Source: Chenopodium formosanum (lineage: Eukaryota > Streptophyta > Magnoliopsida > Caryophyllales > Amaranthaceae). From it: a stretch of DNA of 64,000 nt. How positions within the stretch are numbered: the stretch's first letter is position 1; each line of letters opens with the position of its first letter. The notes beneath the pieces are model-generated. The model was not told the origin of the DNA, did no database searches, and worked only from the letters and a program-made list of their open reading frames with translations. A program made the position numbers and the translations under genes. The stretch lies in assembly GCA_024500155.1 (NCBI GenBank), contig CM044858.1, forward strand, positions 2,480,001-2,544,000, given 5' to 3'. Shown one piece after another: positions 1 through 10,000 of this stretch.

Positions 1-99
1 ACCACGGATCGAAAGTTCATCTTCATCGTCGTCATCATCGTGAACATCAAGAGCAATTTTATTTAGGTTTTCTTTCAAATTAGCAATCGAACTCCACAT
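1..99 (-). CDS. Golgin candidate 3/4-like protein, first exon (partial)
   Basis: The minus strand opens with ATG at 99-97 and stays open for 33 codons to the window edge, beginning MWSSIANLKENLNKIA and continuing into a run of Asp/Glu. This matches my memory of the N-terminus of Arabidopsis golgin candidates 3 and 4, long coiled-coil proteins of the Golgi. An in-frame TGA lies four codons upstream of the ATG, so this start is well supported. Only the N-terminal piece is present; the coiled coil and Golgi-binding C-terminus lie off the left edge. A longer ORF on the same strand (80-421) is in another frame and is not the gene. The family is recognised from a short segment, so the exact paralogue is uncertain. 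Confidence 0.75.
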   Translation of the reverse strand, partial: MWSSIANLKENLNKIALDVHDDDDDEDELSIRG

Positions 100-1097
100 A
101 ATTAGAGTTCAATCGAAGAATCAATGAAATTGAATTGGAAATGTGATTGAAAATTGGAGGAAGATTCTGGAAGTTTGAAAATTGGTGTGGAGGAGTGAGG
201 AGAGAGAATGATAGATCTGGGAGAAGAAGTTGAGGCTTGGTGGTGGAAGCCTGGTAGGAGGAGAAAGGTACGGAGTTAAAGTAATACGGAGTATGATGTT
301 TTAATGTAATGCGGGTAACAATTAAGAAACCACGTTTTTGTGTTGTTGATGATGTATGATACGGTCTTCGCTTTGCCGAGTTACTGCTTATTTCCTTACG
401 TTGTAAGCCATTGGGTGACAATTGTTAACCAAGTGGAATGCACATAAGAAGATGAATGCACACATGATGATGAAACATTGGAAATTTCTTTTATCAAATT
501 TCTCAATTTGCTAATTGACTTTTGATAAATAATAGTTTATGAATCTATTGATATTAAATGGTTTTATACTTTGATTAAATTCGAGGGTATTATGTTTCGA
601 TTAAGAGTTTTGAGCTTATTGAGACGGTCCAAACGATTTTCATGCTAATTATTGAGGACTTTAGTGGGGTGGCAATGTGACATGATCTAATGTCAATAAA
701 GCGTAGTTATTTTTGTTTTTGTCCTTTGTTTTTCGTTTCTAAGTGTGCTTTTGTTTGGTTTTTGTTCGTCTTCACCCAAAAAAAAAAAAAAAGGAGGAGG
801 TATGCACATCTCAATTAATATGAGCAATCATTTTTCAATTGTTCAAACTAGTTGTTTTTGGGCATTTCACTAATAGGGGGGCAACACATTGTAGGTGGAG
901 TTCGTGAACAAATTGCATGTGACATTCAATGATTTAGTGGATTTTGTTAACATCGTTGGGAGATTCATGGTCTAGCTAAGGCCGAGGTTGGAGAGTGATT
1001 GTGAAAAGGAAGGTTGTTGTTGGTGACGAGGGGTAGCATTGTTTTATTGTTGATATGCTTATGTTTATGAAATTTATTTTATTCATAATACTCGTAC
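100..1097. other. Golgin gene 5' UTR/promoter and intergenic DNA
   Basis: Bases 100 to about 450 are probably the 5' UTR and promoter of the golgin gene on the minus strand. The rest is AT-rich intergenic DNA with two ACGGAGT motifs near 270-292 and a poly(A) run at 777-792. I see no other gene. Confidence 0.5.
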
Positions 1098-1100
1098 TTA

Positions 1101-1304
1101 GGGCATGTTCTCATTGACTGAACTCAGCTGAACTGAACTAAACAGAGTTGAACTAAACTGCACTGAACTGGATATTTTATAAGAGAAGGAAATTAGGAGT
1201 TGAGCTAAACTGAACTGAACTGAATATTTTATAAGAGAAGGAAATTAGGAGTTGAGCTGAACTGAACTAAACTGAATTGAATTTTAACGTAAAAGAACAG
1301 AGCC
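1101..1304 (+). mobile_element. CTGAA-rich Tourist/Harbinger-like MITE, copy 1
   Basis: A 204 bp element begins GGGCATGTTCTCATTGACTG and ends AAAAGAACAGAGCC. It is flanked on both sides by TTA (1098-1100 and 1305-1307). The interior is built from CTGAACTGAA-type units around two copies of a segment with core TATTTTATAAGAGAAGG. The 3-bp TTA target duplication and GGGC-ttGTTC termini fit PIF/Harbinger (Tourist-like) MITEs. It shares its subfamily with the element at 27558-27764, which is inserted in the opposite orientation. Confidence 0.8.
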
Positions 1305-1307
1305 TTA

Positions 1308-1753
1308 TTTATATAAGTAATTCAAAACTTTAGGAAATGAAGGGAAAGCATGGAAATATGGTTTTTAGTTAATACTTCGTAAGACAATAATGATTATTCT
1401 TTCCACATCCATGAGATAAAATAAGACCCCTTTCTTTTTGGACTCTTTAATGAATAAACAAAATTATCACTATGAACAATTGTAAACAACCAAAGTGTGT
1501 TTAACCAACCTAACCTAAAGCATACAAAATAACTTATTACCCAAATATGATTTTGTTTGCTACTTCAAAAATAAAATAAAAAGGAATTTGTCTTAATGAA
1601 ATTCTACTAATAATTTTTAGTTTAACCTTCTTTAAGGCTATACCAGATTATCTTCTCTGACTTAAAAAAAAAGAAAGGAAAAAAAAAGTGCAAAATCCCC
1701 AAAGGCCAAAGAATGCGAATGACTGGATGAGCATATTTGGATGAAGAAACCAT
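1308..1753. other. Intergenic, AT-rich
   Basis: No gene, repeat or RNA is seen here. A purine-rich AAAAAAGAAAGG stretch lies at about 1664-1690, just upstream of the snoRNA cluster promoter. Confidence 0.5.
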
Positions 1754-1897
1754 TGGGCCAAAACACAAGCCCAAGGATAATCTGACCTGAACTCCCTAAC
1801 AGCAGTCCGCACTATATATTACATCCACCTTCTTCTCCCAATCTCACCATTCTTCCTAATCTACAATCGTCTTCTTCATTCAACTACGCTAGGGTTT
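1754..1897 (+). promoter_or_regulatory. snoRNA-cluster promoter: site II, TATA and telo box
   Basis: Two site II-type elements occur close together (TGGGCC at 1754-1759 and AGCCCA at 1768-1773). A TATA-like ACTATATATTA follows at 1811-1821, and a telo box TAGGGTTT lies at 1890-1897 within a pyrimidine-rich leader. Telo box plus site II is the combination known from plant ribosomal-protein and snoRNA genes. Its position directly before three box C/D snoRNAs supports a Pol II promoter for a polycistronic precursor on the plus strand. Confidence 0.65.
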
Positions 1898-1963
1898 CTA
1901 CTCGCCGCTCTCTCAGTAGCTCATCTCTTTTTCCTCTCTCAATCAACAATCATTCTGATGAGA

Positions 1964-2062
1964 AGATGCGGTGACGAGAAAGATTACAAAATCATTTGAT
2001 AATCTCTTGTTAGTTTTACATGATATCTCATTTAATCTATGGTTCGTATTCCCTGAGCATCT
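1964..2062 (+). ncRNA. Box C/D snoRNA 1
   Basis: A perfect 6-bp terminal stem (AGATGC at 1964-1969 with GCATCT at 2057-2062) brackets a C-like box GTGACGA (1971-1977) and a D box CTGA (2053-2056). A C'-like ATGATA lies inside at about 2020. The 14 bases before the D box, ATGGTTCGTATTCC, are complementary (one G-U pair) to a plant 25S rRNA segment that I recall as GGAATACGAACCGT. The likely role is directing 2'-O-methylation of 25S rRNA in the nucleolus. The C box differs from RTGATGA at one position, so confidence is a little lower than for the next two. Confidence 0.65.
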
Positions 2063-2502
2063 CTCTCATTTTCTTCAATAACTCATATTTTATCTTTTTT
2101 TTTTTTTCAAATTTTGTTTTTGAATTTAGAAATGAATTTGCAACGAAGGACCTATAGGAGGGTTTGCTAAATAAATTGCAATCTTCATCCAAGTTTACCT
2201 TCGAAAACATCTCGAAAACAGATTGCCGGTTCCGACTTTTTCTTTTGTTTCGGTTCCGTCTCATTTTTTTCACACATTTTTCTGTCTTGTTAATTTAATT
2301 ATGCCTACGTTTGCAAGTTCGTCGATCTATAATAAGTGGTTTGATGAATCTATCAATAGGCTAAATTAAAAAACCCAGTATATGTACAATGTATATGTAC
2401 TGGGCTTCCTTTAGCTCCGATTTTTCTTCCATTCAATTTTTTTTGATGGCATAGGATTTTTCGGTGACAAGGTAGGTACATTTCTATTAATTAAAATTGA
2501 AT
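2063..2502 (+). other. snoRNA cluster spacer
   Basis: AT-rich spacer between snoRNAs 1 and 2. It contains an imperfect hairpin (2374-2404, arms pairing 12 of 14 with a 3-nt loop) and an isolated C-box-like TTGATGA at 2340-2346 for which I find no convincing D box or terminal stem. The ORF on the minus strand here is a chance frame. Confidence 0.4.
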
Positions 2503-2607
2503 GCATAATGTTATATGATGACTCTTAAAGACGGATTCCCACTGATATTCTTTCACAGATTTATCTGTGAAATGATTGATTATATCATCTTTCCTGATAC
2601 ATTATGC
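2503..2607 (+). ncRNA. Box C/D snoRNA 2 (U80/snR60-like guide region)
   Basis: All four boxes are visible: C ATGATGA (2515-2521), D' CTGA (2542-2545), C' ATGATTGA (2572-2579) and D CTGA (2594-2597). An 8-bp perfect terminal stem (GCATAATG at 2503-2510 with CATTATGC at 2600-2607) closes the molecule, and a 10-bp perfect hairpin (2551-2572) sits between D' and C'. The bases before D, ending TATCATCTTTC, pair with the 25S rRNA segment I recall as GAAAGATGGTGA, a region methylated through U80/snR60-type guides in other eukaryotes. The C/D assignment is strong; the target is from memory. Confidence 0.85.
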
Positions 2608-2675
2608 TCTTTTAAGAAAACAAAAATTGCAAATTTCATTTTTTTTTTTTTCTGAATTTACAATTGATTATTTGA

Positions 2676-2772
2676 GTGACCGGTGATGTATGATAATATT
2701 TGCTACTCTTGATGGGATTTCTACGGGAATTTCGCTTGATGATCTTTTATCCACCAAGATCTCTGAGGTCAC
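2676..2772 (+). ncRNA. Box C/D snoRNA 3 (dual 25S rRNA guide)
   Basis: A 6-bp terminal stem GTGACC/GGTCAC (2676-2681, 2767-2772) encloses a C-like box GTGATGT (2683-2689), a C' box TTGATGA (2736-2742), a D box CTGA (2763-2766) and a D'-like TTGA at about 2709. The guide before D contains CCACCAAGATCT. The guide before D' contains ATATTTGCTACT. Both are complementary to what I recall as one continuous stretch of 25S rRNA (AGATCTTGGTGG followed directly by TAGTAGCAAATAT). Two guides hitting adjacent rRNA segments is strong support. The region corresponds to that served by U38/snR61 in other eukaryotes, but I do not claim orthology. Confidence 0.8.
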
Positions 2773-2833
2773 TTGTTTTAAGCATCATTTTAATTTTATT
2801 TTAATGAAATTATTTGTATTGATAACGAAAATG

Positions 2834-2976
2834 GCGAAGGTCCCAGCAGGGAGGTGGGAAACTCTATGAAAATTGAGACCTCTCTAACACAATTTTTAAC
2901 CTTCGCATATGAAATGCCGAAATATAAGATGCCCAAATGCTTAATATTTGGATCATCTCGAACCCTCGGCTAAATT
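2834..2976 (+). ncRNA. Possible H/ACA snoRNA
   Basis: A long 8-bp stem GCGAAGGT/ACCTTCGC (2834-2841, 2899-2906) is followed at once by ATATGA, which fits the H box ANANNA. A second hairpin follows (GCCGA 2916-2920 with TCGGC 2966-2970, apical stem CCAAAT/ATTTGG). The tail after it reads TAAATTT rather than a clear ACA. The hairpin-hinge-hairpin order and the position right after C/D snoRNAs fit an H/ACA RNA in the same precursor. The missing ACA box keeps this tentative. Confidence 0.3.
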
Positions 2977-4031
2977 TCCCACTCACACGTATTACATGTT
3001 TCTCTTTTAAATCCAATTTTTCAACTCAAATGATTTTGCTTAAAATGAGTATGAGATGCGGGAGAGAATACAACAAAAATATAAACAATTTAACTAATAA
3101 TATTATTCAAAATGAATATTTACTTCTCAATGACAGAGTAATTGACAATACTAAAAATGTATATTTGGAGGACATAAACATCGAATTAAGGACTTTTGAT
3201 TGTTCGAGGGAGTATTGGACATTTCACATAGGTTGGACTGAATGACTGAGCAACACCCGAAGATAGACTGTGAACAAAGGAAAATATGTCCATTTTTCAG
3301 ATTAAGATCCTGATACTGCCTATTACTTCACTTGTATAGCCCGACAGCGTGTTGCCGTGTTACATTTACATTATCATCGGTAAAATCAGCTAGGACGTCT
3401 AGCAGCATATGAGCTGAACGAGAACTTGTGCATCTACTTTGCTGATCTGGTCTTAATTGCATAACCTATCTATGAGTTTGTGCTGTCAAGCAAACTTCTT
3501 TGGGAACATTGCGCCATATCCCATATGCTCGAACTGAAACAAACCTGGATTAATCTGGAGCTGAAAACAATCTAGAGATGATCATCCATATAGTGAGAAG
3601 ACAAAAATAAAGAAATTGAACTTGCTGGTAAATGTTTCTCTATATTTTCGAGGTATGAGACCTATCAAAGGACAACTTTGGCAGTGGATCAAATAGGATA
3701 GAGCACCTTGACAAAATAGAATAAACAACAATTCAAATCCTTTGAGAGCTGTGGAGCGTGCACTTGCAACGGATGGAGCCAGAAGAGAGGTGGTGTGCTT
3801 GAGAGAATCTCCTTTACTCTCAAGATACTTCTTGCTTTACCATTGTTGATTGTTGATATCTGTCACAACACCTTGCTATTCATTAAGGATGTGCACAGCT
3901 GAATTATCTTTGCCTGACGGAGTCTAGCACACAAGTAAACACACTTTGCTGTTCATTAAGGGTGCACACAACTGAATTTCAGCTGTTCCTCAATAAAGTT
4001 GCAGCGACACCAATTAGTTGTTATTGAAGTA
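2977..4031. other. Region between snoRNA cluster and U11/U12-59K stop codon
   Basis: No convincing coding exon. Part of it (roughly 3300-4031) is likely the 3' UTR and downstream flank of the minus-strand U11/U12-59K gene. Two near-identical TTCATTAAGG(A/G)TG(T/C)(G/A)CACA segments at about 3880 and 3954 suggest a small local duplication. Confidence 0.35.
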
Positions 4032-7000
4032 TCATCTACGCTGCACAAGATATGATCCCCATACTTCGTCTGCTGGAGGGGGTGGTTGAACCCAGTGCCC
4101 TGGAATACGACTAAAACACGTAAAATATTAGTCATTGAAAGGATAATCAAGAAACACAATGCAGAAGAGATATTTTGCCATACAACAGTCATTCAGTCGT
4201 TGGTAATGGTAATGGTAATGGTTCGATATAGGTGTTGAAGCTGAATCAAGAACCAAGGATAATTTGACCATGTATTCTTTTTAGTGGATCTAATCAACTG
4301 TGTCTCAAATTTTCAGCTTTAATTTTCTCTGGCTGGTGCTATTCCTATCATTCATAAATCATACTAATTCAACTCTTTTTGCATAAAATTTAATCCGCAA
4401 AGTTAGAACAAAAGGACCACAAAAGGTAGGGTGCAGAGCATTCTCACCTTCCCCCAGGCCTTATGTATGCATCCCATGTTCTCCGAACCTGCAAAAAAGT
4501 TTTAGAGGCAAAATATGTCAAAACACAAAATGGAGAAAATTTTAAGTTTTCTCAGTAAGATAACCAAGTATCAAGCAAGCTAATCGTTGATCATTATTCA
4601 TTAACCAGACCTTTGTGTCTGAAATTGGATAACTTCAACGATATAAAAAGGACAAACAGAAATAGTAGAGCTTAGCACTATCACTAGCTAGGTTAAAATT
4701 GTCCAGAAGGGCTTCTAAATATCCATTGTCCTCAAAGATTAAGACTAAGGAAATTTAAATTCAGTTCTCCAACCTATCCTCACTCTCCTTTCGAATGAGT
4801 TCTTAAGTCCCTGCATCCTGTCACAAATCTCTGTTCCAAGAGTCCTATGTCAAACAGATGCAAAATGAGGTATTAACATTGACATGCCATTGGCTGTTAC
4901 CTCTATAATCACTGCCTAATCTTTATTCTAGAAATCATTATTCTATTAAGCCACCTATGCAGACTATAACCCAGTCAATTTATCTGTAACAAATCCATAT
5001 CACAATATAAGCATGGGTCATGAAGGAGTAGTATGTAAGTCAGTAAGTCCCCAAATTTCATTAGAGCAGTACAAGAACCCTGTGGTTATCCTAATAAGTA
5101 ACTAAGGCATTATCTGGGATCCACAACATTCTACATCAAGTTTCACCACACTTGTTTGGCATGACTAAGTTTCAGGAGCACAGCACTTATAAGATCACAA
5201 CGGCTGCAGAGACTATGAGCAAACTATGAAGATACTGCCTGTGCACCTGTTTATCAAAATATTACGTTTCAAATTATACTATTTTATATTTTTTATTTTT
5301 TTGTCATGGATGCCTCATACTCCTCATTTTCGGTTTACAACGCTTATTATAGAGACAATCTTCAAAAATATATAGAGATAGAATAAGAGACTGCCCATGT
5401 CAGAGTGCATAAAACCTAGAGTGAATAAGTAAAAACTAAATAAGCTACTACGTTAATTACCTCAATCAGAGTGCCCATGTCAGTATTACTTCCATGATAA
5501 TAGTGATAGAACTCCGGGCCAATTTTGAGGAAATTTTGAGGTTTTAGGGCCCGGAGGCGAAAAGCCTTGAAACATTAAGGGATACATCTCGGGGTCATAT
5601 AATCTAGTTTGAAACCAAGTATGATCATTATACGGTGTCATAAACGTACGTGGTAGACTTGAGTTTACGAAATCGGTGCAAGTTGTGAACGGGTAAAATG
5701 ATCGTTTCTGGACATATTGGATGGTTCCACTGACTCAATTGAACTCCAGGAGGGTATTAGGGATCATGGTAAAGATTTCGGTAATTTTTATTTCCGGGCG
5801 AAAAATGGTCAAAAAATTACATAATTGAACGCTATAATCAACGCTTTTTGAGGAAATTTTGAGGTTTTGGGGCCCGGTGGCGAAAAGCCTTGAGACACTA
5901 AGGGATACATCTCGGGGTCATATAATGTCGTTTGAAACCATATATGATCATTATACGGTGTCATAAAGGTACGAGGTAGATTTGAGTTTACGAAATCGGT
6001 GCAAGTTGCGAATGGGTAAAATGATCGTTTCTAGACATATTGGATGGTTCCACGGACCTAATTAAACTCCTGGAGGGTGTTGGACCATGATAAACATCTC
6101 GACAATTTTTATTTCTCGGCAAAAACAAGTCAAAAAATTACAAAACTAAAGACTATAATACACGCTTTTTGAGGAAATATTGAGGTTTAGGGTCCGATGG
6201 AGAAAAGCCTTGAGACACTAATGGATACATCTCGGGGTTAAATAATGTCGTTTGAAACCATATATGATCATTATACGGTGTCATAAACGTACGAGGTAGA
6301 CTTGAGTTTACGAAATCGGTGCAAGTTGCGAACGGGTAAAATGACGGTTTCTGGACATATTGGATGGTTCCACCAACCCAATTGAACTCCCAAAGGGTAT
6401 TAGGAACCGGTAAACATCTCGGAAATTTTTATTTCTGGGCAGAAAAAAAGTCAAAAAATTACATAATTAAAAGCTATAATCCACGCTTTTTGAGGATTAA
6501 GGGCCCGGTGGCGAAAAGCCTTGAGACACTAAGGGATATATCTCGGGATCATATAATGCCATTTGAAACCATACATGATCGTTATATGTTGTCATAAACG
6601 CCCGTGGTAGGCTTGCGTTTAGGAAATCGCTGCAAGTTGCGAACGGGTAAAATGACCATTTCTGGTCATTTTGGATGGTTCCACCGACCCAATTGGAATC
6701 CAGGAGGATATTAGGGACCATGGTAAACATCTCGGCAATTTTTATTTCCGGGCGAAAAATGGTCAAAAAATTACATAATTGAAGGATATAATTCACGCTT
6801 TTTGAGGAAATTTTGAGGTTTTAGGCCCGGTGGCGAAAAGCCATGAGACATTAAGGGATACATCTCGTGGCCATATAATGTCGTTTGAAACCATATATGA
6901 TCATTATACAGTGTCATAAACGTACGTGGTAGACTTGAGTTTACAAAATCGGTGCAAGTTGCGAACGGGTAAAATGACCGTTTCTGGACATATTGGATGG

Positions 7001-10000
7001 TTCCACCGACCCAATTGAACTCCCGGAGAGTATTAGGGACCACGACAAACATCTCGGCAATTTTTATTTCTAGGCTAAAAAAAGATCAAAAAATTACAAA
7101 ACTGAAGGCTATAATCCACGCTTATTGAGGAAATATTGAGGTTTTGGAGCCTGATGGCGAAAAGCCTTGAGATACTAAGGGATATATCTCGAGGTCATAA
7201 TGCCGTTTGAAACCATACATGATCATTAACGTTGTCATAAACGCCCATGGTAGGCTTGAGTTTACGAAATGGGTGCAAGTTGCGGACCAATAAAATGAAT
7301 GTTTCAGGACATATTGGATGGTTCCACCGACCTAATTGGACTCTTAGGGGGTATTAGGGACCATGGCAAAAATCTCGGCAATTTTTATTTCCTCAAGAAA
7401 AAAGTCAAAAAATTACAAAATTAAAGGCTACAATCCACGCTTTTTGAGGAAATTTTGAGAATTTGGGCCCGTTAGCGAAAAACCTTGAGACCTTACAGGA
7501 TATATTTTGAGATCATATAATGCCGTTTGAAACCATATATGATAATTATATGTTGTCAGTAAAGTCCGTGGTAGTCTTGAGGTTACAAAATTAGTGCAAG
7601 TTGGGAACGGGTAAAATGACCGTTTCATGATATATTAGATGGTTCCACCGACTCAATTGGACTTGCGGAGGGTATTAGGGACCATGGTAAACATCTCAGC
7701 AATTTTTAATTCCGGGCGAAAAAAGGTCAAAAAATTACATAATTGAAGGCTATAATCCACGGTTTTTGAGGAAATTTTGAAGTTTAAGGGCCCGGTGGCG
7801 AAAAGCCTTGAGACACTAAGGGATACATCTCGGGGTCATATAATGTCGTTTGAAACCATATATGATATTATACGGTGTCATAAACGTACGTGGTAGACTT
7901 GAGTTTACGAAAACTGAGCAAGTTGCGAACTTGTAAAATAACCGTTTATGGATATATTGGATGGTTCCACCGACCCAATTAAACTCCCGGAGAGTATTAG
8001 GGACCATGGTAAATATCTCGGCAATTTTTATTTCTGGGCAAAAAAAAGGTCAAAAAATTACAAAACTGAAGGCTATAATCCACGCTTTTTGAGAAAATAC
8101 TAAGGTTTTGGGGCCCGATGGCGAAAAGCTTTGAGACACTAAGGGATATATCTTGGGGTCATATAATGCCGTTTGAAACCATACATGATCATTATACGTT
8201 GTCATTAACCCTCGTGGTAGGCTTGAGTTTACGAAATCGGTGCAAGTTGCGGACCAATAAAATGAATGTTTCGGGACATACTGGATGGTTCCACCGACCT
8301 AATTGGACTCCCAGGGGGTATTAGGGACCATGGCAAAAATCTCGGCAATTTTTATTTCTTCAAGAAAAAATGTCAAAAAATTACAAAATTAAAGGCTATA
8401 ATCCACGCTTTTTGAGGAAATTTTGAGGTTTTGGGCCCGGTAGTGAAAAACCTTGAGACCCTACGAGATATGTTTTGAGGTCATATAATGCCTTTTGAAA
8501 CCATATATGATCATTATATGTTGTCAGTAAAGCTCATGGTAGGCTTGAGGTTACAAAATTAGTGCAAGTTGCGAACGGGTAAAATGATCGTTTCAGGATA
8601 TATATGGTTCCACCGACCCAATAGGACTCGCGGAGGGTATTAGGGACCACGGTAAACATCTCAGCAATTTTTAATTCTGGGCGAAAACAGGTCAAAAAAT
8701 TACAAAATTGAAAGCTAAAATCCACGCTTTTTGAGGAAATTTTGAGGTTTTGGAGCCCGGTGGTGAAAAGCCATGAGACACTAAAGGATACATCTCGGGG
8801 CCATATAATCCCGCTTGAAACCATATATGATCATTATACGTTGTCATAAACGTACGTAATAGGCTTGAGTTTACGAAATCGGTGAAAGTTGCGAACGGGT
8901 AAAATGACCGTTTCTGGACATTTTGGATGGTTCCACCTACCCAATTGGACTACCGGGGTGTATTAAGGACCATGGTAAACATCTCGGCAATTTTTATTTC
9001 TGGGCGAAAAAAGGCTGGAGAGACTATGAGCAAACTATGAAGATACTGTCGATGCACGTGTTTATCAAAATATTACGTTTAATTTTCTTTTTTTTTTTTG
9101 TCATGGATGCCTCATCCTCCTCATTTTCGGTTTCTAGGGCTTATTATAGAGACGATCTTCAAAAATATATAAAGATAGCATAAGAGATTGATTAGGAAAT
9201 CTGTATAAAACCTAGAGTGAATAAAAAATAAATAAACTACGTTAATTACCTCAATCAGGGTACCCATGTCAGTATTACTTCCATGATAATAGTGATAGAA
9301 CTCCGGGGGTAAATTAGCCACATAGTCATATGCACCATGGCTTTGTCTATCAGAGCCTTGTTTTTCAGTTTCTTTGCTAGTGGAAGCAAGAGAGTCAAGC
9401 CCACTTTTACTCTGAGTTATCTGTTCTTCACTTTCTTCACCATCATCCTTACTGGATTCATCCTTACCCCGAGTAACTTTTCTAGATTCTTCAGCAGCTG
9501 CAATAGCATCCTTGGCTGCACCTGTTGCTGCAGCAGCCTTTGCTTGGCGCTCTTCCTCTTCAACAGCAGCTCGAACTCTTTCAAGAAACTTGTCATCTTC
9601 TTCTGGAAGAAAATGTCCTGCATGATTTTCACGTCATAGTATCAGCATACATTACTATGAAAACATTGATGGGACCGTTATATTCCATGTAAGTTTTTGA
9701 TTTAAAATTCATACCTTGTTTTTTCAACTTCTGTATCCTGACAGAGCGCAGTTCTTGTAACTTCTCAACCATCAATGCCAGCTCAAGCTGAAACATAGAA
9801 CATGTTTGTTCAATGAATAATTGTTAGAATCAGACAGCCTTCTGTATAGTCAGACTTCAAAAAATCTCAATAGAGAAGGCCAAATCAAGATATAATGCAG
9901 TTAGACAGCACCATGTATGAAGGGAAACAAAAGGATGAGGGTGAGAGGGTGGGAAATGAAAGAAACTTATTACAGAATATTAGATATTGTGAAAATTTCA

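Noticed and set aside
80..421. 113-codon minus-strand ORF at the left edge
   Set aside because: It overlaps the golgin exon in another frame and resembles nothing. The MWSSI frame has family support and an upstream in-frame stop.
2374..2404. Hairpin in the snoRNA spacer as a miRNA precursor
   Set aside because: Only a 14-bp imperfect stem, too short for a plant pre-miRNA, and no conserved mature sequence recognised.
6364..8824. Several minus- and plus-strand ORFs of 60-100 codons with similar peptides (FYPFATC, EFNWVGGT)
   Set aside because: They are the same frame read in successive satellite units. Frames shift and stop at different points, with no conserved start or full-length protein.
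9337..9639. Plus-strand 100-codon hydrophobic ORF
   Set aside because: Antisense shadow of U11/U12-59K exon 6.
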